DNA from: Malachius bipustulatus
Lineage: Eukaryota > Arthropoda > Insecta > Coleoptera > Melyridae
Length of the DNA: 64,000 nt
Assembly (NCBI GenBank): GCA_910589415.1
Contig: OU342633.1
Coordinates: 15,104,858-15,168,857, forward strand
Reading direction: 5' to 3'
The notes below the pieces were generated by a model that saw only the letters and a program-made list of their open reading frames with translations, was not told where the DNA came from and made no database searches. Shown in pieces: positions 25,439 to 35,328 of this stretch. Positions within the stretch are counted from its first letter, which is position 1; the number at the start of each line of letters is the position of its first letter. The translations under genes were made by a program, and so were the position numbers.

Positions 25439-25740
25439 TGTATACCTGAATTTAATAATGCTGATTTTCATGGAACACTACACTGCTATAGAAATAACTG
25501 CTATAGCAGTCCTGTGATATCCTGATATCCTGTGAGTGTCCTGTGATATCCAACAAATGGTTGTCTCTGGTTACCTACTGCAATAGCAGTAGCCCTTACA
25601 AAATTGCCGGGAACTGTAAACACACCACAGTAAGTTGTCTTAAAAATTTGAACCAAATCAGAGTAGAGGTTTAAAAGTTATAGTAGTGATCTTTTACATC
25701 CACTTATTGTGGTACTGTCCGCGAATGAATAGAGATAATA

Positions 25741-25904
25741 ATGACAAAGAAAATACCTAGTGATGTAAAAGTGAGTGAGAATGTTAAAAAGTTCTTTGAT
25801 GTTGAAGAAAATTTTTTTGATTCGCAAAGTGAAAACACGCCGTTGAAATCGGATGGCATTGATATAGTGAGTGTTTTAAATTTGAGAAATGAGCTTAAGT
25901 ATAC
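25741..25904 (+). pseudogene. 5' part of a broken LINE ORF1 (LINE A, segment 1)
   Basis: The frame opens MTKKIPSDVKVSENVKKFFD, then FFDSQSENTPLKSDGIDIVS and LNLRNELK, and is cut by the LINE copy at 25905. After that copy (from 26815) a similar charged helical stretch resumes (MEIQLMKRLNLELERSLRNQ). The two therefore look like one ORF1 coiled-coil region split by insertion. Assignment to LINE A is inference from order and composition. Confidence 0.4.
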
Positions 25905-26812
25905 AGTTTTGCCGACGACAGTACCCTCATATCTTCTTATACGTTAGATGCGCGAACATCTGCCATCGACGCACAGACTCGCAGGGAGCAAGAAGTTGCC
26001 ATACTTAACAATGACTTGCGAGACATTCTAACTTGGGGCGATAGAAACCAAGTCCAATTTAATGCTGGAAAAACCCAAGCAGCCATCTTCTCCAAAAAGA
26101 CCAACGTTTTGGAGCCAGATATGATGATGGCGGGACACTCTCTTACCCCAGCGTCATCTCTTCGTTTACTTGGAGTGAGCCTCGGAGCGAACATGTCTTG
26201 GCATGATCATGTTGCAGGTCTGGCGAAGAGTGCTTCTCAAAAACTTGGAACACTCTTCCGCACGAAGAAATTTTATACACCGCAACAGCTTCTCCTGTTA
26301 TACAAGGCTCAAATCCGACCATCCTTGGAGTACTGCTCACATATTTGGAGCTCAGCTCCTAAACATACGCTGAGACTACTCGACTCTATTCAGAAAAGAG
26401 CCATCCGCTTGATTGGGGACCCAGATTTGACAAAAAATTTAGACACTCTCGAACATCGAAGAAGAGTAGCTGACCTGAGTCTGTTTTACAGATATTTTAA
26501 TGGAAAGTGTTCAAAAGACGTGGCCCGCTTGATTCCACCAAGAACAAGACCGGGCAGAAATACACGTCGAGCCGCAGACGCTCATCCGTATCAGGTTCAG
26601 CTCGTTACACCTCGTACCACCCTATTTCAGACTTCTTTTATGTATAGAACCGCATCACTTTGGAATAGCATTCCAAAGGGCGTGTTTCCCGAAGTATACA
26701 ACTTACAGAGATTCAAGGCCAACGTGAATCGATATCTCCGCTCATGCACCGCTCCCAGAGCGTCATAGGGATTTCCCTGCAGTGCATGTGCATGTTCCAT
26801 AAAAAAAAAAAA
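25905..26812 (+). mobile_element. 5'-truncated LINE copy with A-tail (LINE B)
   Basis: It starts inside the RT palm (ADDSTLISSYTLDARTS), then LTWGDRNQVQFNAGKTQAAI, SSLRLLGVSLGANMSWHDHV, FYTPQQLLLLYKAQIRPSLE, ALWNSIPK-like TASLWNSIPKGVFPEVYNLQ, and a stop at 26766. A 12-A run follows at 26801-26812. This is the complete 3' half of a Jockey-type ORF2. The frame is open from 25908 or so to 26768, so it is not old. It sits inside LINE A. A clear target-site duplication was not found. Confidence 0.85.
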
Positions 26813-26814
26813 GT

Positions 26815-28328
26815 GTGCGAGAATGGAAATTCAATTGATGAAAAGGCTTAATTTAGAGCTTGAACGATCGCTTAGAAATCAACAATAATTGTCTATATCT
26901 GCCCTGAAATCCCGTACGGATGTTTTGAAAAAAGTGTTATTGTTGATAAAGCAGCCGTTGATAACATAGGTGGCTGCGGAGTTAGCGTTGCCACGGTGAC
27001 TGCGAACTTGCGAAGTCTTCAAAACTGCTACAGGTGAGCGGTTCGCTGAAACAGGCGGGTAATGGGCTTCATCTTACCGATAAGATAGATGAGGGGCGAA
27101 AGGTCTCACAGGCGACACCCCAGGGTGATCTTCTCCCGAGTGAAAACGCATCTCAAAGGGCTGACAATCTGATCGTGTCTGCTCGGGACAATGGTGGTGA
27201 CAATTATGACAATGGTCATAAGATAATAGTTGGAGAACAATCTGAATCTGGTCCATCAAGGGAGTTGCTAAATTGATACACTTGCATGTATATCGAATTG
27301 TACCAGAAGCCAGTCGTGAAAAGTTCGTAAAGTTTTTGAAACCTAATGTCCTGGAGGTCAAGTGAGAACAGCTGATGGCAAAGCTTCCAGAGATCTACTC
27401 ATCTCTCAAGGTAACAATTAGACAAAATAATTTCCAAACAGCAATTAATCCTTCGCTATGGCCGGAGAATGCGTGCATTAGACAGTTTTTTCAACAGCGC
27501 AAGACACCAGCCGTTGTGGCAGTGCGATTGTTAATCCAAATCTTATAGTTTTGAATGTCCAGAGTTTGAATCTTGAAAAGGTGGATGAAATCAATGTTGA
27601 CATTGGTGAATACAAGGAACTGCAGTTTGTATGTTTGACAGACACCTGGGCATCTGAAGATTTTGTCAAGCCGGTTAATTTTGTGGGATTTTCGTTGGGT
27701 GCTTATACCTGTAGAACTACTAGTAGGGTGGGGGTGTGGCCATATGGTGCAGGTATGCTGAAGGTGTGAGAACGCTAGATGTAAGTAGATATTCTGCCGA
27801 CAACCATATAGAAATGTGTGCGATTACATGCAGGTGAAATGACGCCAAATCTATAATTTTGAGTTGCTACAGGCCGCCTTCTGGAGACCATGGGATGTTT
27901 TACGATAATATTATGGGTGCATTAGAATATTTGTTTAGCCCTGAGCATAATTTAGTCATATGTGGGGATTTTAATTTTAATTCTTATGGTTAAGAATCTG
28001 GGGATTTCGAGGCATTGTGTAGCGAGTTTTTTGATCTGTTTTTGATCTTAAAAGAAAAGTTTTCTGGCCGACGAGGGTCGCGCGTTTTTTTTTTTTTATT
28101 TCACAAATGATGGAGATGTGTTGTTCTTAATAACAGTTTGGTTTCGGATCATAGAATGGTGTTGCTGGAGATGGAGGTCGCGAAGCCTGAGGCGTCTGGT
28201 TACGTACTGAAGAGAGTTTATAAGGATGAGTCAATTTCAAATGTTGAAAGATCACTTTCATCAGTAAATTGATCCGACTTGTACTGTAGCAAGTGCAGAT
28301 GGGGCCTTTTCTTGGTTTTATGAGGTTT
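26815..28328 (+). pseudogene. LINE A segment 2: ORF1 C-terminus and endonuclease
   Basis: After LINE B the degraded ORF1 continues. At 27290-27500 reads IVPEASREKFVKFLKPNVLE, then NNFQTAINPSLWPENACIRQ, the ORF1 C-terminal block of CR1/Daphne-like LINEs. The AP-endonuclease follows: NVQSLNLEKVDEIN near 27553 and FVCLTDTWASEDF near 27626. After stops comes EHNLVICGDFNFNSYG near 27945, with the GDFN motif. Many frameshifts and stops mean it is inactive. It is interrupted at 28329 by the BEL element and resumes at 32909. Confidence 0.7.
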
Positions 28329-28333
28329 TTCTG

Positions 28334-28724
28334 TGTTACGAATTTTGAAGTTTACCCAACGCACTTGTGAGTTCTTCTCTGGTGGTCCGTAGCCGAAGAA
28401 ATCGATCGCCCTTCCAGACCAGAACGGACAGAACGGAGAGAACGAACTAACGAAAGTCAGTATTCAAAAAGCGTTTCAGGGAGAACGATCGAAGTAGCTT
28501 CGCTTCGAACGCAAGAACGTATATTTCATTTACCATCACATTATTATTGTATTACAACTTTCGGTTAATTATTACTGTACCTATATATCAATATAACCAA
28601 TATATCAGCAGCTAATTACGATTCAGTTTAATGACCTTTAATAACGACATCCAGGGAACTGGTAAAAACGATTATTTCACATTGTAACGACAACCAGGGA
28701 ACTGGCCACATCGATTATTTTACA
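28334..28724 (+). repeat. left LTR of the BEL element
   Basis: Starts TGTTACGAATTTTGAAG and ends TCGATTATTTTACA. Near its 3' end it contains two imperfect copies of an about 41-base unit with the core CCAGGGAACTGG (around 28652 and 28694). Confidence 0.95.
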
Positions 28725-28752
28725 TTTGGTGCCGAAACCAGGGAGTTGGTGA
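28725..28752 (+). promoter_or_regulatory. probable primer-binding site of the BEL element
   Basis: TGGTGCCGAAACCAGGGAGT follows the left LTR after two or three bases. The TGGTGCCGAAACC start is the expected type of tRNA-complementary site. The CCAGGGAGTTGG inside it echoes the CCAGGGAACTGG repeats of the LTR. Confidence 0.6.
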
Positions 28753-28861
28753 AAATTGGTCAACGGATTGTAGGTGTAGAGTGATCGAAACGAATCGAAA
28801 GTTAAAGTAACGCGAACGTGAACGGTAGTGATCGGTAGTGAAATTTAAAAACCAACGCAAC

Positions 28862-31213
28862 ATGTCAAGCGAAGCAACAAACGCCCTGATTCGAACAACG
28901 AGAGGCCAACTGACCAAGTTGGTAAATAACGCTAACGAGCTTCTAGAGCTGGAGCACCCTGATGTCGAGGAGCTCCATGTGACTTTAAAGAAGTTAAGCT
29001 TGACCAACGTGAACTTGAATACCATCTCTAAGGCATCGTTAAACGAAGTTCCAGCTGAAAATCTGGAGCAAGAATGTAATAAGATCTTGGAATATGACGA
29101 CAAGGCAATAACAGCGATATTCAAGCTTGAACGAAGAATACAAAGGGTCCAAAACTGTAACGTGAACGAGAGACCTGAACGAACGACGTCAGAACCAAGA
29201 ATCAGAGCAACATCGGTAATTAATGAACAAAACGATAACGTACATGATGATAATCCAATTCGAGAGCAAATAAGAAAAAATACAACAGTAAAGTTGCCCC
29301 AACTTCAACTTCGAAAATTTGACGGCACTCCAAGACAATGGCCGCCATTCTGGGAACAGTTCAGTTTATCCATACACGAAAATAACGAGTTAGACAATTG
29401 TTCGAAGTTCCGATATTTGCAGTCCGTACTAACGGGAAAGGCAGCAGCTGCGATAAGTGGACTTGCGCTGACGCAGACCTGCTACGAAGACGCAATAGAG
29501 TTGCTGAAAAACGAATTCGGAAACCAAGAGAAGATCGTCGACTTTTATATTCAACAGCTTCTCAAATTACCGACTGTAAAAACGAGAAACGAAGTCTCTG
29601 GATTGAGAAATCTTTATAACGTAGCCCTGTCCATAACAAGGTCACTGGACGCATTGGGAATTACAGCCAACCAGTATTCGTTGGTGGTAAAATCGATTTT
29701 ATTAAAAGCAATTCCATATAACATGAGAATCGAATATAACAAGACTGTCAAAAACGAACGAATAAAATCGAATAAATCTGTCAGTGGATCATCATTGAAT
29801 TTAGAAGACAATCATGATGAAGCTCTCAATAATTTACTTGAGTTCATAAACGTAGAGCTAGAGTCCATAGAACTAGCTCAAGAATTTAACGACGGCATAC
29901 AGACCGAACACAAACGTGAAGGCAGCAACGTGAATTTAAAAACGAAATGGCGTGACAACGAACGTAAAAACGAACGTAATAACAGATACAGTACCGCAGC
30001 AGGACTTTTGACCACTGCTAATAACGTCTGTTTTTTCTGCCAATCTAACTCGCACAATCCAGCCGATTGTGATAGTAGAAAAACGATAATTGAAAAGACG
30101 ACTATTCTGCGAGACCAACGACGATGTTTCAAGTGTCTAAAAGGTAATCACAATTCAAGGGATTGCCGAACGCCCAATTTACGATGCAAACGATGCAACG
30201 GAAGACATGCAACAAGCATGTGTGATCCAGATTTCAAACGTCTAACGACCAAGGCCGCATATCCTTCGAGCGCGTCCACGGGAGTTGTGCATGAAGGTGA
30301 GAGCACAACTAATTTAATGTCCAACAATAAGATGGAGAATGTTTACCTCCAAACCGCTCGTGCAGTGATTATAGCAACGAATTCACACAAGGAAGCAGTG
30401 ATACGAATGGTGCTCGATGGTGGCAGTCAGCTGTCGTTTATCAAAAGGGATCTATCAAGAGAGCTTGGTCTCCCGGTTGTTGGAAAACGTAAACTTTCAA
30501 TATTTCATTTTGGATCAGAGAAGTCAGCTCCTTCGAGATCCTGTAATATCGTACGAGTCGTCTTGAGGAGTCAGTACTCGGAAGAATTAATTAATATCAA
30601 CGTAATCGAGATGCCTGAATTATGCTTCGACGCACTACCTGCCCCAACGATCAACGATCCTGTTCTCAAGGGACTGGAACTAGCAGATATGTGTGTGGTG
30701 AAAAACGCGAAAGTGATACCCGGAATATCGGTACTAATCGGTGCTGATAATTATTGGCAATTTCACACGGGTGAAACGGTGCGAATTGCGCAAAGTTTAA
30801 CGAGAGTCAACACTAAGTTAGGGTGGACTTTACATGGATCTATTAATTCTGATTTTAGTAGTGTTAATTGCAGTTTGGCAACGGTGTTACATGCTCATGT
30901 AGAAAGTAACGAGGAAGAGTTTAACGTGAAAAAGTTCTGGGAACTTGAATCTATCGGTATAAACGGGAGTGATGAGCAGAACAATGACTTCACTACAGAA
31001 TTTAAAGAAAATAAAATAAGCTTCAACGGTGAACGTTATAAAGTGTCCTTGCCTTGGAAGGACGATGGTCGTGTACTTAATAATAATTATTGTAACGCAG
31101 TACGTCGCGTAAATAATTTAATTCGTAAACTGACGGCTGAAAATAAATTAGAAGAGTACGACCAAGCAGTGCGTGAATTTGTGAAAACGGGATGTGCAGA
31201 ACTGCGCCGATAA
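28862..31213 (+). CDS. BEL gag with protease and start of pol
   Basis: Start taken at the ATG 28862 (MSSEATNALIRTTRGQLTKL). Gag includes the PPFWEQFSLSIHENNELD-type block and three zinc knuckles: CFFCQSNSHNPADC, CFKCLKGNHNSRDC and CKRCNGRHATSMC. Protease follows, with VLDGGSQLSFI around 30412, an aspartic protease whose usual D-S/T-G is D-G-G here. The frame ends at a stop (31211-31213) just where pol should continue; the RT lies in another frame that overlaps by about 20 bases, so a one-base indel has split gag-pol. I read this as damage, because BEL elements usually encode one polyprotein. Confidence 0.9.
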   Translation: MSSEATNALIRTTRGQLTKLVNNANELLELEHPDVEELHVTLKKLSLTNVNLNTISKASLNEVPAENLEQECNKILEYDDKAITAIFKLERRIQRVQNCNVNERPERTTSEPRIRATSVINEQNDNVHDDNPIREQIRKNTTVKLPQLQLRKFDGTPRQWPPFWEQFSLSIHENNELDNCSKFRYLQSVLTGKAAAAISGLALTQTCYEDAIELLKNEFGNQEKIVDFYIQQLLKLPTVKTRNEVSGLRNLYNVALSITRSLDALGITANQYSLVVKSILLKAIPYNMRIEYNKTVKNERIKSNKSVSGSSLNLEDNHDEALNNLLEFINVELESIELAQEFNDGIQTEHKREGSNVNLKTKWRDNERKNERNNRYSTAAGLLTTANNVCFFCQSNSHNPADCDSRKTIIEKTTILRDQRRCFKCLKGNHNSRDCRTPNLRCKRCNGRHATSMCDPDFKRLTTKAAYPSSASTGVVHEGESTTNLMSNNKMENVYLQTARAVIIATNSHKEAVIRMVLDGGSQLSFIKRDLSRELGLPVVGKRKLSIFHFGSEKSAPSRSCNIVRVVLRSQYSEELININVIEMPELCFDALPAPTINDPVLKGLELADMCVVKNAKVIPGISVLIGADNYWQFHTGETVRIAQSLTRVNTKLGWTLHGSINSDFSSVNCSLATVLHAHVESNEEEFNVKKFWELESIGINGSDEQNNDFTTEFKENKISFNGERYKVSLPWKDDGRVLNNNYCNAVRRVNNLIRKLTAENKLEEYDQAVREFVKTGCAELRR

Positions 31214-32512
31214 ATAATAACGAAAACGGTAATAATTCGCGACTTTATTATATGCCGCATCGACCGGTTTATCGTCTCGATAAAACTACCACAAAAGTAA
31301 GGGTAGTCTTTGACGCGTCAGCACATTTAAACGGTGAACATTCCCTAAACGATCTTTTACATACGGGAGATAATTTAGTGCCGCGTTTAATAAACGTAAT
31401 GTTGAACTTTCGTATCGGGTCCATTGGAATTGTTGGTGATATCGAGAAAGCATTCCTGCAAATAGCGCTCGAAGAAAGAGACTACGATAGTCATAGTTTC
31501 TTGTGGTTCACTGATCCAGTGATGAATCCAGTCGACCTACCGCAACTAGCCAGGTTCAGGATGAAGCGAGTGACCTTCGGTGTTACAAGCAGCCCTTTCT
31601 TGCTGTCTGCTGTGTTGAGCAAGCATATTATCGAGTCAACGAAACCCGAGCTGGAGAACACCTGCAAAATTATGAAGAATTGTTTTTATGTCGACGACTT
31701 CGTGTCGAGCGTAAATTCTTTCAACGAAGCCCTGAAGTTATATCGAGAAACGAAAGAAATAATTTCTAAAGCTGGGATGAATATCCGTAAATGGCAAACG
31801 AACCACAGTGAATTACGTACTTATTTCAATGAACCACAGAACGTCATAACCAAGGTTCTAGGAATAAAGTGGAATACCGTTACTGATGAATTATCAGTAG
31901 ATATTAGTGAAATCGTACCGAACAACGAAGTGATAACGAAACGAACGATTTTGCAAACCCTTGCAAAAATTTATGATCCAATGGGAATTATTTGTCCAAT
32001 TTCCATAAAACCGAAGATTTTATTACAAGATCTGTGGAAGTTAAAAACACCGTGGGACAGTCAAGTGCCGAATGATGTCCTAATTGAGTGGAAAAAATGG
32101 TGTTGTGAATTACCACAATTGAACGATTTTAGTGTACCTCGATGTTGTGTTCCCAACGAAAATCAAACAGTCGAGATGCATTTATTTGCGGACGCGAGTT
32201 CCCGTGCCTACGGAACGGTGGCTTACGCGCGATTTATCGGATCGAACGGCGACTGGTGCTGCAATATGATTTGTGCTAAAAACAGGGTGGCGCCAATAGA
32301 TAAACGAAAAACGGGTTCGCGTACCTTGCCGGAATTAGAGTTAACTGCTATTCTTTGTGATGCAAGACTTAGTGGAAATTTTGAAACGAACGTGACGAGA
32401 GACGATATTTTCAAGATTTGGAAAACGCGCAAAAAGCTGTCATTGCGATTCTGGAAACGATGGACGCCGGAATACCTACAACGATCTCGACGCCGGCGCC
32501 CGCTCGCCAGGA
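31214..32512 (+). CDS. BEL pol: reverse transcriptase, partial RNase H, integrase tail
   Basis: The frame is open from about 31192. RT blocks: RVVFDASAHLNGEHSLNDLL, IVGDIEKAFLQI, RVTFGVTSSPFLLSAVLS and the catalytic CFYVDDFVSS. RNase H begins MHLFADASSRAYG and reaches LELTAILCDARLSGNF. Then, near 32425, the sequence jumps to LSLRFWKRWTPEYLQ, the characteristic C-terminal stretch of BEL integrase. The rest of RNase H and the zinc and DDE parts of integrase are lost. The frame runs into the right LTR. It could only move with help from a full copy. Confidence 0.92.
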
Positions 32513-32903
32513 TGTTACGAATTTTGAAGTTTACCCAACGCACCTGTGAGTTCTTCTCTGGTGGTCCGTAGCCGAAGAAATCGATCGCCCTTCCAGACCA
32601 GAACGGACAGAACGGAGAGAACGAACTAACGAAAGTCAGTATTCAAAAAGCGTTTCAGGGAGAACGATCGAAGTAGCTTCGCTTCGAACGCAAGAACGTA
32701 TATTTCATTTACCATCACATTATTATTGTATTACAACTTTCGGTTAATTATTACTGTACCTATATATCAATATAACCAATATATCAGCAGCTAATTACGA
32801 TTCAGTTTAATGACCTTTAATAACGACATCCAGGGAACTGGTAAAAACGATTATTTCACATTGTAACGACAACCAGGGAACTGGCCACATCGATTATTTT
32901 ACA
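32513..32903 (+). repeat. right LTR of the BEL element
   Basis: Same length and sequence as the left LTR apart from one base. The sequence just before it (CGCTCGCCAGGA) is not a polypurine tract, which is unexpected for the plus-strand primer site. Confidence 0.95.
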
Positions 32904-32908
32904 TTCTG

Positions 32909-33670
32909 TTTCATTTTGAAAATAATTTTACAGTAAAGAAGATCTACAAACAACGGTCTGGAAATAAGCATTGGGTTGATAAAGGTGTGAGGGACTCTAG
33001 TATGAGACTGAAGACATTGGCATATTTTTGAAATCCCGCTTGCCAGAAGTTGGTGAAACAAAGCGAAGAAAAGGCACCGTAAGCTCATAAAGGAAACGAA
33101 GCGTGGTCACTATCAAAAAATGATTAGTGATTCTGTAGATAAGATTAAGACTGCATGGAAATTGGTCTTGGAGATAACGGGCAAACGAAGAATTGCCAAG
33201 GGCATTAAGTTGTAAAGGAATGGTCAGAGTGGCAAGGCTGTTTCAGACACCCACTGAAATGTTCAATATTTTCTTTAAGAATGCATCGTTAAAGATTTTG
33301 CAAAGAATGCCCGTGCCGGAGAGGCAGGGTAGTTGCGCAGTCGATGATGATAGGTTGCATAAAATGTCAATTTGCCCATTTACAGAAGAGGAATTTTATA
33401 ACCTTTATTTATAAAAAGTCAAAAAATAAAAAATCGTTCGGTTCAGATAATAATACCGACTTTTATACTGAGAAGGGTATTGTTTGCAATTGTTAAGCCA
33501 CTCACGCATTTAGTGAAGCTGCCCTTTTGTACGGGGCGTTTTCCGGATGCTTTAAAGGTGGGAAGGGTCACCCCAGTGTTGAAGAGGTCTGACCCGATAA
33601 ACATAAAATCCCAGAGGACATTTCTGAGAATTGAAAAACTATTGAAAACTGTTTTTATATTTCCAATAAA
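32909..33670 (+). pseudogene. LINE A segment 3: linker and start of reverse transcriptase
   Basis: Resumes with YKQRSGNKHWVDKGVRDS near 32950, the WxxKGIR block that follows the endonuclease. Then come a FNIFFKNASL stretch (33260) and TGRFPDALKVGRVTPVLKRS near 33530, the fingers block of the RT before the expected YRPI. It ends near 33670 at a foldback fragment. Frameshifts and stops throughout. Confidence 0.75.
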
Positions 33671-33671
33671 G

Positions 33672-34012
33672 CCAGTAGCGTAAAATGTAGGTAGGAAAAA
33701 GTGTGTAAAAAAAGGTAGGAAAAGAAACCCTAAATATCTACGCCACCGGAAGACATCTAAAAAAACTGAAATGGCTAAATTAAAGAGAATTGTTGCCATG
33801 TTTCATTAAAATCGGTTTGAATTTATCCGAGTTGGGCATAATAACAGAAACTGTAATATTTTTTTAAACTTTGACACCCGGTATCTTTTAAACAAAACGT
33901 CATTTTGAGCTCAAATTTAAATTTATTTTTTTATCTTATATTTATAAGAGGAACTACCCCTTTAAGTTTGGTCCTATATATCTCTGATACATTCTGTATA
34001 AACATAATAATA
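33672..34012. mobile_element. single arm of the 15261-16246 foldback family
   Basis: Collinear, inverted similarity to 15261-15520: CTACGCCACCGGAAGACATC, AAACAAAACGTCATTTTGAG, GAGGAACTACCCCTTTAAGT and a CTCTGATACATTCTGTATA end. The left arm is missing; the element abuts the truncated LINE A. Confidence 0.7.
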
Positions 34013-34017
34013 ATATA

Positions 34018-34253
34018 TACAGTGGGTCCAGGATACGGATGAACAGCACGGGGATCTCGGGAATCGTGAGAAATACAGGATGGTTTAAATTAGCTAAAAG
34101 ATGTACAATTTTGTGGTGAAAAAACCAGAGCAAAACCAGAAAATTCCGCTTACATCCGGAGATATTAGGGAAAAAAAATGAAATCTTACGATTTATGCTG
34201 TTGATGAGATCCCCATGCTGTTCATCCTTATCTTGGACAGTGGACACACTGTA
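34018..34253. mobile_element. short foldback element, TACAGTG termini
   Basis: The left arm TACAGTGGGTCCAGGATACG...GATGAACAGCACGGGGATCT is complementary to the right arm AGATCCCCATGCTGTTCATC...GTCCACACTGTA-type end at 34253. About 236 bases in all; non-coding. Confidence 0.75.
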
Positions 34254-35300
34254 TAGCCTATATTATAGCAACTGCTGATAGGTATATCTGTAAGCAGTGG
34301 CTAATACTCGCGTGTAATGTGTAATGTCTTCCAGCACAGTCGTGTAGAATGTATTCAGGTGCATTCGAGGCTACATCATGCCTAAACTGAAGTCAGCCAC
34401 GTCATAATGAACGTTTTATTCAATACATAGTCGTAGAGAAAAAAATAATTATAAAAAAAAATCAAACGGCATATTAAGTTATTTCATCGTGAATGCAAAT
34501 TGTTTCTAATCATTTTAAATGTTCATAATAAGGTCAACAGTCAAACAATTTAAAAGCAGGAGCCGCATCATTTACGAACTATGGATAAAAAATAACCATC
34601 GTCCTTGTCCTCAAAAACAATAGTTGTTTCGCTTCCATACCTACTTAAATCTCAAATCTAAAATTGAGGCATGCCAACAAATTATTATTTAACCATGATC
34701 TATGTAAAATACCTCTAATACATACATTCAAATAAGCAACCTGATGCACTTTTTGTATGTAAATTTTTAGGTAGGTACCTACTACGATAATTTATTATAC
34801 CAGTAAATTGTATTAGTAATCTAAATCTGTTGGAGGTTGGAGGTAAAATACGTGCTTACTGCTTGTACATAATTATTTACCTAGTGACTGCAAAGCTGAT
34901 GTGGACTTTTTATTGAAGTGACGAAGACGATGTTCAGTAACGTAATCATATGGCCTTGGCAGCGGTGACTCGTGAGATTCTGGTATGATTCATGTGGCGG
35001 TTTCTAACTAATACACTTATACAGTTTATTGAAAAAATATTTGTATAAAGGTTTAAAAAGATTCGAGCATACATAGTTAATCTTCATCAGAAATATATTT
35101 TTTTTAATAATATTTAACTTTTAAACTACTATCACTTATATTACGATTGAAAAACGGATGCCAGTGTCAACTTCGAGCAAACTTTCAACCTCAGGTTAAC
35201 TTACCTGAAGGTTTAACCGTCGATTGAAAAACCGGGCCTTAGAAATTCGAGAAAGACAAAAATTATAGTTTTTTCGTCAATGTTTTTCAACTTTTGAAAA
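34254..35300. other. intron 2 sequence, nothing identified
   Basis: A+T-rich; no motif-bearing frame and no repeat partner noticed. Confidence 0.35.
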
Positions 35301-35328
35301 CATTTACAGATTTGACTTTACAGATACT

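Larger units (their letters stand above)
23110..25600 (+). mobile_element. decayed transposon-like unit bounded by 14-base palindromes
   Basis: ACTGCTATAGCAGT occurs at 23122-23135 and 25497-25510, with close variants at 23164-23176, 25482-25491 and 25577-25590. Between them are an acidic open frame (23650) and a minisatellite frame, plus a later foldback insertion (24234-25438). The palindromes on both flanks suggest subterminal repeats of one element. No TIR or target duplication was proved, and the family is unknown. Confidence 0.4.
28329..32908 (+). mobile_element. BEL/Pao LTR retrotransposon, recent insertion, internally deleted
   Basis: Two 391-base LTRs (28334-28724 and 32513-32903), each TG...CA, are flanked by the 5-base duplication TTCTG (28329-28333 and 32904-32908). 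I see one difference between the LTRs (28365 T versus C), so the insertion is recent. Internal order: a primer-binding-like site after the left LTR, gag, protease, RT and part of RNase H, then an abrupt jump to the integrase C-terminal tail. The integrase zinc-binding and catalytic core are missing and pol is frameshifted. It lies inside LINE A, in Moesin intron 2. Confidence 0.95.

Noticed and set aside
29878..30132. Minus-strand frames inside BEL gag
   Set aside because: Antisense of the zinc-knuckle region; no motif.
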